DNA of 64,000 bases from Prorocentrum cordatum (Eukaryota > Sar > Dinophyceae > Prorocentrales > Prorocentraceae). Every line of letters begins with the position of its first letter. The stretch's first letter is position 1. Under the pieces are notes generated by a model. The model was not told the DNA's origin and made no database searches. It worked only from the letters and a program-made list of their open reading frames with translations. The translations under genes were made by a program, and so were the position numbers. Of the stretch, positions 21,121-30,309 are shown one piece after another. The stretch covers positions 181,001 through 245,000 of the forward strand of contig CAUYUJ010016693.1 in NCBI GenBank assembly GCA_963575745.1. The letters are read 5' to 3'.

Positions 21121-21326
21121 CACGCGCGCACCTTCCCCCAACTGTGCAATCCCCCGCCGCAAACGTGAGCACATGCGGGCACGACGGTCGTGGACCTTCG
21201 CGCAACTTCCTGCCCCCCCCTGGCCTGTTGAGAGGCCACTCCTGAGAGGTCTAAGCAAGAACGAGTAAGGGCCGTTAAGCCCATCAAGGGGGCGTTGAGC
21301 CAGGCAGAGCGGGAGCAGACTCAGGA

Positions 21327-22049
21327 TTAAACCAACTTCGGCAATATAACACATGCCATGGGTTCATGCCGGAGCAGGCCTCCTTCCGCCCACGGCGACC
21401 TCCGATGCACCAGCACCGCCTCTGAACTGGACCTCCCAAGAGTTGCGTCCGAAGGTTTGTGGGCGGCCGGGAGTGCGCGGGAAGGAGGGCCGCTCCACCA
21501 GCACGGGAAGTGTTCGTTCCACCCAGCCGCCATACGAGAAACAGCACAAAGAATAGCTGAAACCAGCACTCGCGGCGTCGAGCCGCGACCTTTCCGAGGC
21601 AGCACGCGCTCCACCTTCTCGGCTCCCTGGAGGGTCTCGTGCCATCGCCAGCAAGCGGGGGTGGCAGTGCTCAGGTTCTGGGCCCCAACGCCCTGTAGGC
21701 CCCAGGGCCCTGCCCCGCTTCGACTCATCTCGCCCAGCTCTGCGGGCCAGCCCCCCTGACGCCATCCGAACGCGGGGTAAGCCTCGGAGTTCTTCCCCCT
21801 CCGCCTATGGACACACAGCAAGGTGCTGTCATGGAAATGACTCAAGCCCCCCGTTCGAAGCCCATGCCATTCCAGGTCCCTGGGCCCCTGACCCGGAAAA
21901 TCGGTGGGGCGGCTAAGAAGCAACATGCTGCGGAGGAGGGGATGCGCAAAGAGGGGCGCTCCTGCGTCGCAACCGTAGGTGCGGAGGCAGGAGGCCTCAA
22001 TACTGGAGAAATGACGGCACCATAGTACTTGTATTCGGTGGGCGCGCAA
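21327..22049 (-). CDS. Long open frame, no recognised product
   Basis: A minus-strand frame of about 240 codons is open without low-complexity sequence. It begins at a TTG and its first ATG is about 40 codons in. Segments include FSSIEASCLRTYGCDAG and ARRAGWNEH-like mixes of Arg, Trp and Ser, with no motif I can name. A second minus frame is open over 21364-21765, and the plus strand is open over much of the same region, so GC bias may explain it. No splice sites or neighbours support it. Confidence 0.15.
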   Translation of the reverse strand: MRAHRIQVLWCRHFSSIEASCLRTYGCDAGAPLFAHPLLRSMLLLSRPTDFPGQGPRDLEWHGLRTGGLSHFHDSTLLCVHRRRGKNSEAYPAFGWRQGGWPAELGEMSRSGAGPWGLQGVGAQNLSTATPACWRWHETLQGAEKVERVLPRKGRGSTPRVLVSAILCAVSRMAAGWNEHFPCWWSGPPSRALPAAHKPSDATLGRSSSEAVLVHRRSPWAEGGLLRHEPMACVILPKLV

Positions 22050-22089
22050 CTCTGTTGTGTTTCTGTGCCACCCGTGCTGCTGACACGGC

Positions 22090-22362
22090 GCCCGATATCA
22101 AAGGAACTCGCCTATTTTGAGCCTGCACCGTCATATGGTCGGACCTAGGCCAGAATAGTATCCTTCAAGAACATGAGACCCTCCGTCGACCAAAACAAAC
22201 AGAACATCCAAGGGTACACTCTCCACTCTCCAGGATGCACAAGAACATCCAACAAACACGAAGAGCACTAGGGTACCCTCCACGGGCCGACTTTGACCAT
22301 ATACCTCGGTCCGACTGGATTCAAGGGGCTCTTCTGTCTTGAGCCTGCACCGGCATACGCGC
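22090..22362. repeat. Local duplication, TTGAGCCTGCACCG motif
   Basis: Segments around 22096-22137 and 22318-22359 share GAT-TCAA-GG, CT-TTTTGAGCCTGCACC and GCATA; period about 222 bp. No coding frame is supported here. Confidence 0.6.
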
Positions 22363-22369
22363 GTCCTGT

Positions 22370-22890
22370 CACTGGTGTTGAGGAGCATTGGCGCGCGCGC
22401 AGACAATCCGAAAGAACCTGACAACTTGGAAGGCCGCACTGCCCATGTGTGCTTCAAGAGCTCGATATTAAACGCTTAGAACATCAAGGGAGTTCAACAC
22501 ACTTTGATTTGCGCAAGCGGGCACGTGCATGTGGCCCAAATGGTTGCATGTGACTGGGATTCGCAAGAGGAGAACAACATGCCTACGACTGGTCTCATTT
22601 GCATCGTTGGGATGTGGGGGACGCGCAACATATCAATACAAAGATAACGCCAAGCCCAGGGCGGGATGCGCCACCCTCTACACTTACAAGACATGTTGGG
22701 TCCTACTCTACTCTCTCCCCTGGCCCTGTCCAGAAGATGGCCGGCCCTCTCCACAAACCGTTGCGGACACACAAGATTTCAAAAATATGTTGTCCATGTC
22801 TTTGGAAGGATTCACACAGAATAGGTTCGGTGTCTAAACAACGGTGTTGCCGCTGCAGCGTTGGCCTCACTTTCTGGTCGGCGCTTTGCC
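22370..22890. other. No gene recognised
   Basis: Ordinary sequence with only short, overlapping open frames. Confidence 0.5.
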
Positions 22891-22894
22891 CCAG

Positions 22895-22940
22895 TCGTTC
22901 AGAATGGCTCTCTCGCCCCAGCGCGAAGTACTTCTCTGGA
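22895..22940 (+). repeat. R7 unit core, single copy
   Basis: GTCGTTCAGAATGGCTCTCT and CGCCCCAGCGCG match the TCAAAATG-TCTCGCC-AGCGC core of the R7 tandem units. Confidence 0.55.
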
Positions 22941-22974
22941 TGGGAGCCCTTCCTCATCAGTGTCGCCCACCTCC

Positions 22975-23150
22975 TTTTCCCTCCTCCGCCTTCTCATTGT
23001 CCTCCTCCTGCTGCTCCCGCTTCTTCTGTTATCGCGCTGCTGCTGCTGCTGTTCGTCCTCGTCCTTCTCCTTCCTCCTCCTTTTCCTCCTGCTCATCCTC
23101 ATGGTCATCCGCCACCTCCCTCTCCTGCTTATCCCCCCTCCTCCTGTGTA
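22975..23150. repeat. CT-rich tract with CTG run
   Basis: CTCCTCCTCCTG and GCTGCTGCTGCTG runs. Occupies the same relative place in R7 as 20625-20820. Confidence 0.8.
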
Positions 23151-23204
23151 CGCAACTTCCCTTTTTCGATCGCGCGCATAACACAATGTGGTCTAAGAGG
23201 GAGT

Positions 23205-23365
23205 TCCAGGTGCGCTACAGTCATCACGCTACCAGAAGGAACGCTGAACAGGGAATGAAGTGGGTCTCCTGGTCACAGCGAACCTCGGCCATGAGCAGGC
23301 TCCCCGACCTAGATTGAATGAACGGCCCGAACACGAGAGTCCATCCTGAGCCCGAGATAATCCTT
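23205..23365 (+). repeat. R7 3' module, copy 2
   Basis: Second copy of the module at 20950-21120, with CTACAGTCATCACGC, AGGAACGCTGAACAGG and GCGAACCTCGGCCATGAGC. Confidence 0.85.
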
Positions 23366-23419
23366 ATCTCAGCGTCTTGACTGTATGGCATGCGCCCGCG
23401 GACATAAAACGAACCAACT

Positions 23420-23540
23420 TCACGGGGAGGTATGGGAAGGAGGAGGAGTGGGATATCAGATATGGCGGATGGGGGGGAGGAGGAGGGGGGAGGTATGGGA
23501 GGGAGGAGGAGGGGGGAGGTATGGGAGGGAGGAGGACCCC
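23420..23540. repeat. GGAGG/GGTATGGGA purine tract
   Basis: Repeated GGAGGAGGGGGGAGGTATGG units, three or four copies of about 35 bp. Confidence 0.85.
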
Positions 23541-23552
23541 GAAACCAAAAAG

Positions 23553-23735
23553 GGTGTCATCTCTTTGGAGGTCGACTTTTGCTTCCGCCAGCTTCCGCCG
23601 GCGGAGCCGCCCTCCCTTTTTACTTCTGCCGCTTGCCGCCGACGTCCGCGGCCCTCCGCCGCGGAAGAGATGGCAACTCATCCGACCCTCGAAGGCGAGG
23701 CCCTTGTTGGAGCGCCCCAGACATTGCGCGAGCGC
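23553..23735 (+). repeat. Dispersed repeat R8, copy 1
   Basis: GTGTCATCTCTTTGG, CTTCCGCCAGCTTCCGCC, GAGATGGC and CGACCCTCGAAGGCGAGG match 41715-41890 in order. Inside it are several CTTCCGCCGGCG-type sub-units. Confidence 0.8.
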
Positions 23736-23837
23736 GCCCAGCTTGCCGCAGTTCGCTTGCCCCCTCCCCCCTCTCCTCTCCCCGCTCTCGCCACGCCCGG
23801 GAGTCAGCCCGGCAGGCCCTTCAGGGAGCCGCGGGAG

Positions 23838-23930
23838 GCCCCTGGGTGCGTTCGGGACAGGACCATTCAGGTGAATGCGGTCGCGGCGACGAGGACCTCC
23901 CAGGAGGCATCAAAACTTGGGCGCGAATGA
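23838..23930 (+). repeat. Dispersed repeat R3, copy 2, abutting the LINE
   Basis: GGGTGCGTTCGGGACAGG, TGAATGCGGTCGCGGCGACG and AGGACCTCCCAGGAGG align with the R3 copies at 3.85 and 37.9 kb. It ends at the spliced-leader relict, so the LINE may have landed in or beside R3. Confidence 0.55.
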
Positions 23931-23936
23931 ATGGGC

Positions 23937-23952
23937 GCCATTTTGGCTCAAG
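23937..23952 (+). other. Relict dinoflagellate spliced leader at the LINE 5' end
   Basis: GCCATTTTGGCTCAAG is identical to the last 16 bases of the 22-base dinoflagellate spliced leader as I know it. The bases before it do not continue the leader, as expected when a trans-spliced mRNA is copied back into the genome and later truncated. It lies 32 bases before the probable ORF1 start, where the 5' end of the mRNA should be. Confidence 0.9.
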
Positions 23953-23984
23953 TCTGCACTTCGCACTTTTCCCGGCCCATCACC

Positions 23985-25151
23985 ATGTCAGCAGGTTCTT
24001 CTTCAGGTGGCGGCTCTGTGCGACCGACTGGTGGAGGACCGAAACGACCTGAGTGTCCCGAGGCTTACGCCTTGGCCACGCCGCCACCGAAGAGCGCTCT
24101 CAAGCAGCCGCGCTTGGGCAGCCCAATTGCCGCCATGGACACCGCTCCAGCAAGCGTCGCTGCTCAACAGGCCGCTCTTCAACACGCTTTGGAGGAGGCT
24201 GCACCGGCGTCCCATTCGAATACGTTCCAGTCGGAGTTTGACGAATTGCCGAAGCAGGAAGACATCGAGAATCCAAATGCACCGGTCATTGTGGCAACCA
24301 TGCGCAAGAATTTTCGCCAGTACATGCTTCCTGTCATGAAGGCCACCACGTCCATGAGCACAGATTACCTCGCCTTCAAGACGACGATGGAGGCGGAAAT
24401 GGAGGAGATCAACATCAGGACTACAAACTTGGAGGATGACATCGAAACGACACGGGAAAAGATCGCCGCCAACCAAGGCGAGTTACGGCAAGAAATTGCA
24501 GAACTCCAGGAAACTCTACAACAAGTTCAAGAAAACACCACACCGCGATCATTGACATCTACATCACGTGCGACGGGCACTGCGACCGTAGTGCTTGGGG
24601 GTCTCCCTCATGAGTCCCTAATGGAGGCAGAGGCATGGTTCAGCAAGGCACTCGAAGATGCACATCTACCCCCCAACAAGATCTACAGGAAGGGCGCCCC
24701 GGACGAGAACTTCAAAGGCTTGGTTTGCGTTGAGTTTGATTCCCCAGGGGCTGCGCAAAAAGCACAACCACTCCTTCAAGAGCATTCGTCAAGGTCCCTG
24801 AAGCCCAGGGTGCGTAGCAGCAGAGTGTGGTGCAATCTAGATGCCACGATCGAGGAGCGGGTCATTGCTTCACTCCTCTTGGGTCTACGTTACGCGCTCA
24901 CGGAGTGGGGATTCGAAAAGCGCTATCTCAAGGTGGACACGGAGGCGGGCATCATCAAAGCTGGCAGCAAGCCCATCATGCGCGCGACGGTGGAGGCGGA
25001 CACCCTGAAGATCAATTGGCTGGACACTGATTGGGACAACTGGGCAGAGCTCCAATGCGCACCGGAGTGGGCAGAGGTACAGCAAAAAGCCAGCGAGCGT
25101 CTCTCACAAAGCAGGGCTCGTGTGAGCAAAGGGGCTGGGAAAGGCAAGTGA
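23985..25151 (+). CDS. LINE ORF1 protein (coiled coil, RRM-like RNA-binding)
   Basis: Intact frame of 388 codons. I chose the ATG at 23985 (ATCACCATGTCA) over the in-frame ATG at 23931, because the longer version would translate through the spliced-leader relict. Residues 1-60 are Ser/Gly/Pro-rich and likely disordered. Residues 135-183 are a Glu-rich coiled coil (IAELQETLQQVQE). Residues 199-285 suggest an RRM-like fold, with TATVVLGGLP as first strand and GLVCVEFDSPGAAQKA as the RNP1-like strand. Residues 286-350 are a possible C-terminal domain, and the tail is basic (SKGAGKGK). This matches ORF1p of L1-like elements, which trimerises and coats the element RNA. No zinc knuckle is seen. Confidence 0.85.
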   Translation: MSAGSSSGGGSVRPTGGGPKRPECPEAYALATPPPKSALKQPRLGSPIAAMDTAPASVAAQQAALQHALEEAAPASHSNTFQSEFDELPKQEDIENPNAPVIVATMRKNFRQYMLPVMKATTSMSTDYLAFKTTMEAEMEEINIRTTNLEDDIETTREKIAANQGELRQEIAELQETLQQVQENTTPRSLTSTSRATGTATVVLGGLPHESLMEAEAWFSKALEDAHLPPNKIYRKGAPDENFKGLVCVEFDSPGAAQKAQPLLQEHSSRSLKPRVRSSRVWCNLDATIEERVIASLLLGLRYALTEWGFEKRYLKVDTEAGIIKAGSKPIMRATVEADTLKINWLDTDWDNWAELQCAPEWAEVQQKASERLSQSRARVSKGAGKGK

Positions 25152-25240
25152 CGGTGGCAGGGGCGGAGGGCCAGAGTTTCACCACTTGGGGACGCTTTCC
25201 CAGAAATACCTCAATCGACTCATCGCCAATGGGGCGGGAA

Positions 25241-25365
25241 GGGCAAGGATACCACCTGCCCGAAGGGAAGCATGGGAGGGGAGGGCAAATATACCTTACA
25301 CCCAGCAGGAGAATTTTCAGAGGGCAGACTGGGCAAAGATACCATCTACCCCGCAGGGCCAAATC
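25241..25365 (+). repeat. Three short repeats between ORF1 and ORF2
   Basis: GGGCAAGGATACCACCTGCC (25241), GGGCAAATATACCTTACACC (25283) and GGGCAAAGATACCATCTACC (25331) are three diverged copies, 42 and 48 bp apart. They cover the inter-ORF spacer and the start of ORF2. Confidence 0.75.
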
Positions 25366-28349
25366 TGTACGAACACGACTCTGGACTAAGATGCGCTACC
25401 TGGAATGTACGTGGTTTGACGCCGCGGACGATTGTGAAAATCACGAGGCACATGGTCACATACAACATACGTATCTCATGCATGCAGGAGACACGGAAGA
25501 CAAAATCAGAGGATTCGAAGATGAGAATAAGGGTTGCCGCATGATTCTTTCGGGGGAAGATACAGATTCAATATCTTGGGCTGGAGTTGGCTTTATCATA
25601 TCTCCGAGCCACGTGCCTTTCGTACGATCTTGCAAGCAAGTTTCAAGACGAATCATATAATTCAATATCAAGCTGGGACATCGCGTATTCGGCATCTTCT
25701 GCGTGTACGCGCCCCACAATTTGAAGCCGTTGCCAAAGAGACGTATGTTCTGGATGACTTTGGACACCGAGTTCCGGGCATGTGCGGCTACTGCTGGTAA
25801 GCTGATCATGGGGGCCGTAACTGCACAAGTCGGGCATGCGGACGCCGAGGAATCGACGACTATAGGGCCGTTCACCTGGGGCAGGCGGGCTGTGCATGAA
25901 GTTGAAGTTCCCAATCGGGATCTACTCAAAGAGTTTTGCGTCGGCCTCGACATGAGACTGGCAAATACATATTTTGAGCGGACACTGGAAGATACTGTTA
26001 CCTTCATGGAAGCGAGGGCCCAACCTCTGGGTCCTATCACAGAGGACAAATACAATATCTTGGATTACGTCATGTGCGATGTATCTACTTTGGGCCAGAT
26101 ACGGAGTCTAAGATCTCATCGTGAAGCAGCTCTGGCCATGGAACACTACCTGTTGTCATTGGAGATCCAACACTCTCGACATGACGATGCGTTGCCGCGC
26201 AAACCTCCTCGAGACAGAGATCTTCTTCGAGACCCAGCTGTGCAATCAATGTACGCACAGGCGTTTTTGGAAGAACTTGCAGGTCACGCGACTGCCGGGA
26301 ACGTGGACGCCATCTGGGAGCATGGCGCACATGCAGCGTTGGCCGCCGCCACTGTCCTCCCTCGCCGCCAGGAGGAAGTAAAACTACCATGAGTATCACA
26401 GCGTGCGTTGACATTGGTACAGCTGAGAAGCGAAGCTCGAGCCAGCAACGATCGTTTAGAAGACCGACGCTTACTGAAAGAGGTATGGGGATCATGCAAA
26501 ATCGATATGACGGAATGGCTTGACTCAAATATTGCATCTGGGCGATGGGACGATATCCGGAGATTCTGCAGACCACGGCAACATAAGCAAGGCAGGCTCC
26601 AAAACCTGCAGGGGCAATTGGTTGCAAGCCATGAGCGAGCTTATACCATGGCAACCTACTTAGAGCAAATTCAATGGCACGTACGACCGGCACGTTTGGT
26701 TGATAACGAGGTTTTGGGACCGCCCCTTCCCGACGACGAGTCGGCTTTCACGCAGCAGGAAGTGGGAGCAGCAGTACGAAAACTCAGATGGGGGAAGGCC
26801 CCAGGACCAGACGACTTCCCCGCAGAGTACTGGAAGGCAGTCTCTCAGACATCTGGTGGTTTGGAATGGGTTACAGAGTACCCGAAGCATGGCGGCATGC
26901 CACGGTGGGCACGATCTACAAGAACAAGGGACCGATCCATATGTTTGAACATTATCTGCCAATTAGCTTGCTATGTGTGGCATACAAACTCCTAGCCAAC
27001 CTTCTCCTGCATCGTCTACAACAGGCTGGGGCAGAAGACCGGCTGACGCAAACTCAATACGGCTTCCGCCGCGGGCGAGGTACAATAGATGCCATTCACG
27101 CAGTGCGCCGTCATATCGAACTCGCACGCGCTAGGAAAGATGGTGGGACTATATTTGTCGCCCTGGACTGGAAACAACTTTTGATTATATAAACGTCGAC
27201 GCTCTGTTGGCGCTGCGCCGTTTTGGGGTACCTCCGAAGATGCTTACTCTGGTTGGGCATATTTATGAGGCCAGGCAGTTCCGCGTGTCCGACGGGGCTA
27301 TTATGCCGTCCGAAAGAAAACAGGTGTCGGGAATAACACAAGGGTGTCCGTTGTCGCCTTTTCTTTTCGTCATGCTTATGACAATGGTTTTGCTAGACGC
27401 CGTGAAAAACCTGAGCGAGGACGACAAATTAGACGTGGCTTCTGGAGACCTTTCGGTGCTGTTATACGCCGACGACACGCTGCTCATCGGGAGAAGCCAA
27501 CGAAGTTTACAACATCTCTTGGACAACATCGCACTGGCGGGGGCTCAAGTAGGGATGGAGTTACATTGGTACAAATTCCAAATGATCAAGATCAACAGCA
27601 ACGTGACTCTGAGGACGCCGGCTGGCCAACGTTTTCTGGAGAAGCAGAACATGACATACTTGGGTGCTACGTTATACCAGAATGGGCAATTGGGTGCGGA
27701 GCTAAACAAGAGACTCGGGGCAACATGGGCCGAATTCTCCAAATATGTCCGGGCCTGGAAGCACACAGCGTTGACCAATCAGCGAAAATTCGTTCTTTTT
27801 CACGCGCTGGTGACGACGAAGATCATGTACTCACTCAACACGGCGTGGCTTAACAAGGCCGAGAGGAGACGACTGGATGGATTTCAAGCCAGGTGCTTAC
27901 GGAGAATATTGCACATACCCCCGGCTTTTGTTTCGCGAATTCCGAATAGCGAGGTATTGGAACAGGCCGGGCAGATGCCGGACAGCGCGCAATTTCTTCA
28001 ACAACATAAAATACTTTTTGGTAGGATTGGGCGTGCTCCAAACACAGACTTTCTGCGACGACTCAGTTTTCAGCCTGACAACGTTCGTTCAGTCGTGGAT
28101 GCGCACCGAGACATGAATGGGCGAAATGTATACACAAGGTGTTGGTTGCACATCTCGGGCCAGTACACAATTGGCCGCTGCTCCTGCAGGACCCCGCCGA
28201 ATGGCGAACCATTGCGGAGAGCACTGCGAGCAAATCTGCTGAAGGCGGCTATCTGCAGCAAAGTTGTACATTCATTGCACGTGATGCCCGGTGCCTTGGT
28301 GGACTTTGGGTTTTCCTGTCTCGCCCACGCGCTTAGGCCTACGGCGTAG
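25272..28349 (+). pseudogene. LINE ORF2: endonuclease-reverse transcriptase, disrupted
   Basis: The endonuclease begins at or after ATG 25272. TWNVRG lies at 25398-25415 and QET, with its catalytic Glu, near 25485. A frame change follows near 25530. GVGFIIS and, after an in-frame TAA at 25658-25660, VYAPHN continue in the new frame. The motif usually reading GDFN is GAVT at 25811-25822, so the catalytic Asp and Asn are gone. A TGA lies at 26390-26392. The reverse transcriptase starts with WGKAPGPDDFPAEYWK (about 26789), changes frame near 26860 (PEAWRHATVGTIYKNKG) and again near 27175 in motif A (FVALDW / FDYIN). Motif B GITQGCPLSPFLF is at 27330-27368 and motif C YADD at 27465-27476. The last 380 codons are intact. 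No RNase H was recognised. Confidence 0.9.
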
Positions 28350-28500
28350 CGTAGTGTAGCGTAGCGAGGAATGGGAGGGAAGAAAGGTGCCCTTCTCGGG
28401 CCCTGACGTCTCCCCTTCTGGGGCTCCTCAAGGGCACCTTTTCGGCAGCCCTCGCTGCCCATTAATCGCCCCGCCATTAAGCGGCCTCTGGGGAGAGAAA
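28350..28500 (-). repeat. Dispersed repeat R9, copy 1, at the LINE 3' end
   Basis: On the minus strand, GGGGCGATTAATGG, GCAGCGAGGGCTGC, AAAAGG, GTCAGGGCC, ACCTTTCT and TCGCTAC match the plus strand at 40528-40685. The copies are in opposite orientation. The GTAGCGTAG tract next to the ORF2 stop seems to belong to this repeat, not to a LINE tail. Confidence 0.75.
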
Positions 28501-28564
28501 CGAAGAAACAAAAACAAAGCGCAAACACATAACATATCGGTATACCTTTGTTCCTCCTCCAGCG

Positions 28565-28660
28565 CCTCGGTTGTTCGAGACACGTGCCCCCGATCTCTTG
28601 ACCACTTCCCTGGGGCCGTTTTTACATCCAGAATCGTTTCTAAGGGCCCTGAGAGGCAGA
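28565..28660 (-). repeat. Possible R1 copy, inverted
   Basis: The minus strand contains GAAACGATTCTGGATGTAAA and GGCCCCAGGGAAGTGGTC, like the middle of R1 at 29190-29240. The match is short and gapped. Confidence 0.4.
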
Positions 28661-28744
28661 AAAACATGAGAAACCTATGTCTCGATCTTTCCGAGACGCC
28701 AGATGCCTGGGTCTCGCCGTCGGCCCCACAAGAATCGGCTGCGA

Positions 28745-28910
28745 GCGAGGGGGGGAAGTGAGAAGGGGCGAGCCTTCTCAGATGGCTCGGATGTCACCGG
28801 GCCTTCTGAACAATGTTCTAAGCCTTCCCCGAAGACACGGAAACTTCTCAGATGGCCAATGGCCTTCTGAGACGCCCCGCCGCCTTCTGAGAAGGCCTTC
28901 GCGCGAGCGC
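28745..28910 (+). repeat. Dispersed repeat R10 (CTTCTGAGAAGG hairpin family), copy 1
   Basis: GGGGGGAAGTGAGAAGGGGC, then CTTCTCAGATGGC twice, GGCCTTCTGAGACG and CCTTCTGAGAAGGCC. The unit is self-complementary. Related copies are at 33183-33345 and 62172-62285. Confidence 0.8.
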
Positions 28911-29104
28911 GCGCGCGCGATCGACTGGGCGCGGCGCCCCGGGGTCCGCGGGCCGCCACCGCGCCCCGAGAGGCAGCATGGCCAACGGAGCGGCCCGGCC
29001 CGGCCCTGCCCCGATCGAGCCTGCGCCCCTCCCCTGGCGATCCTTCTCCTCCTGCTTCTCTTGCTGGCCACGCTCATCCTCAGCTTCCTCCCTGGGGCCC
29101 CTCG

Positions 29105-29260
29105 GGTTGCGAAAAAAACACGACGGGGAATTTGTTGCCATTCCGGCCTCTGGGGGCCCTTACCGGGCCTCGGGACCGTCAAGAAACGACTCAGGATGAA
29201 AAGCCAGCCCCAGGGGGAGGGATCCAGACCTTCGGGGTCGTGGTCCATTCCTTTCCCTTC
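29105..29260 (+). repeat. Dispersed repeat R1, copy 2
   Basis: GCGAAAAAAACACGACGGGG, GGGCCTCGGGACCGTC, AAACGACTCAGGATG, GCCCCAGGGGGAGGG and AGACCTTCGGGGTC follow the R1 order. Confidence 0.75.
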
Positions 29261-29284
29261 TAGATAGCCCAGCCTCTGTCGCAC

Positions 29285-29600
29285 CTCGAGACGTGTCAGT
29301 AGGGCGGGCCTGGCGTTTCGCCGGAAACTTCCTTCCTCACTACGTACGATGCGTAAGATCGGAATGTGCAACAGCTTCGCGGACGGAGGGCGGGTGGTCT
29401 CCAAAATGCGACTCTCGCCTTAGCGCCGCGCGAATTCGCCGCAAAAATTAACAATGGATGTGCGGATGGAGAGCGGGTCGTTTTCAAAATGCGGTTCTCG
29501 CCTAAGCGCCGTGCGCATGGCAGGGGCACATGAAGCGGGACATTGGAGGAAAGGGTTTATTGAACATCACTGACTCATCTTAGGTTTGCACTGGTCCTCC
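29285..29600 (+). repeat. Composite repeat R7, short tandem copy
   Basis: CGAGACGTGTCAGTAGGGCG and GGCGTTTCGCCGG open it. Two units with TCCAAAATGCGACTCTCGCC and TTCAAAATGCGGTTCTCGCC follow at a spacing of about 86 bp. Confidence 0.85.
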
Positions 29601-29820
29601 TCCGCCTCCTCGCCCTCCTCCTCTCTCCTCCCCCCCCTCATTACCGCAACCACCACCACCATCATCATAAGCAGCATCATCAGCAACAGCAGCATCAGCA
29701 TTCGCATCAGCACCAGCATCGACATCATCCCGCCCTCCCTCTTCCTATCCGCCCCCTCTGCTCTCACCCCTCCTTTCTCTCCCTCCCCTCCCCTGCTCCT
29801 CCCCAGCTTGCGGTTGAAGG
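29600..29820. repeat. CT-rich and CAT/CAG tract
   Basis: CTC runs, then CACCACCATCATCATAAGCA with mixed CAG and CAT triplets, then CCCTCC runs. Confidence 0.85.
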
Positions 29821-29824
29821 CACG

Positions 29825-30260
29825 CCCGTGGGCTGACACCCCATCAATAGCAATAGAACGACCCCTAAACCTTTGGGAGGGGACCCAAATTAGGAGGGCC
29901 ACAAGCATGAGTGATAAAGGGTCATTGTCTGCAGATGTACTACAAAAAATCACCCGCATTTACGACCCCAAATGCAAAGAGGGGGGCCCGAGTGAGGCCA
30001 CGTCTTCATTGTTTTTTTTTTGAAACAAAGGATGACACCTGATGATGAAAACCGCCAGCTTCCCAACTGATGGGACGATGACGCCACAAAGCAAGCTTAG
30101 AGACGGTGGTCGGGACCCCTGTCCCGAGCAGTGCAGTGGTGGCCAAGCCCACCCGTTCGCGAGACGACGAAGAAACCCAAACAGCAAGAACGCAGAAAAC
30201 CAGCTGTTTAGCTGTTTAAGGAACCCCACCCTGGACTAGGAGGCGCCAGTCGAACCAGAA
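29825..30260. other. No gene recognised
   Basis: Balanced composition. No supported frame or repeat. Confidence 0.5.
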
Positions 30261-30265
30261 ACCCG

Positions 30266-30306
30266 AAAAAAAAAGAAAAAACAACAAAAAAAAAAAAAAA
30301 AAAAAT
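30266..30306 (+). repeat. A-rich tract
   Basis: Runs of A interrupted by G and C, ending in about 20 consecutive A. It could be a decayed poly(A) of a retrocopy, but no gene or short element was recognised upstream. Confidence 0.8.
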
Positions 30307-30309
30307 CTC

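Larger units (their letters stand above)
23937..28349 (+). mobile_element. Non-LTR (LINE) retrotransposon, two ORFs, ORF2 inactivated
   Basis: A 4.4-kb element in the order: spliced-leader relict, ORF1 (coiled coil plus RNA-binding-like domain), 120-bp spacer with short repeats, ORF2 (apurinic endonuclease-like, then reverse transcriptase). This is the classic layout of L1-like LINEs. ORF1 is intact. ORF2 has three frame changes and two in-frame stops and has lost endonuclease residues, so the copy cannot move by itself. No poly(A) tail is visible; the sequence just after the ORF2 stop belongs to another dispersed repeat (R9). Target-site duplications were not identified. The clade cannot be named without a tree. 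Confidence 0.9.

Noticed and set aside
23931-23984. ATG at 23931 as the ORF1 start
   Set aside because: The 18 extra codons cover the spliced-leader relict and 5' leader; a TGA directly precedes this ATG and ATG 23985 is the first after the leader.
27207-28349. A separate 380-codon gene
   Set aside because: Its first codon is TTG and it continues reverse transcriptase motif A from the preceding frame; it is the 3' part of ORF2.
30266-30306. Poly(A) tail of a processed gene
   Set aside because: No coding or SINE-like sequence could be recognised directly upstream, and the run has many interruptions.
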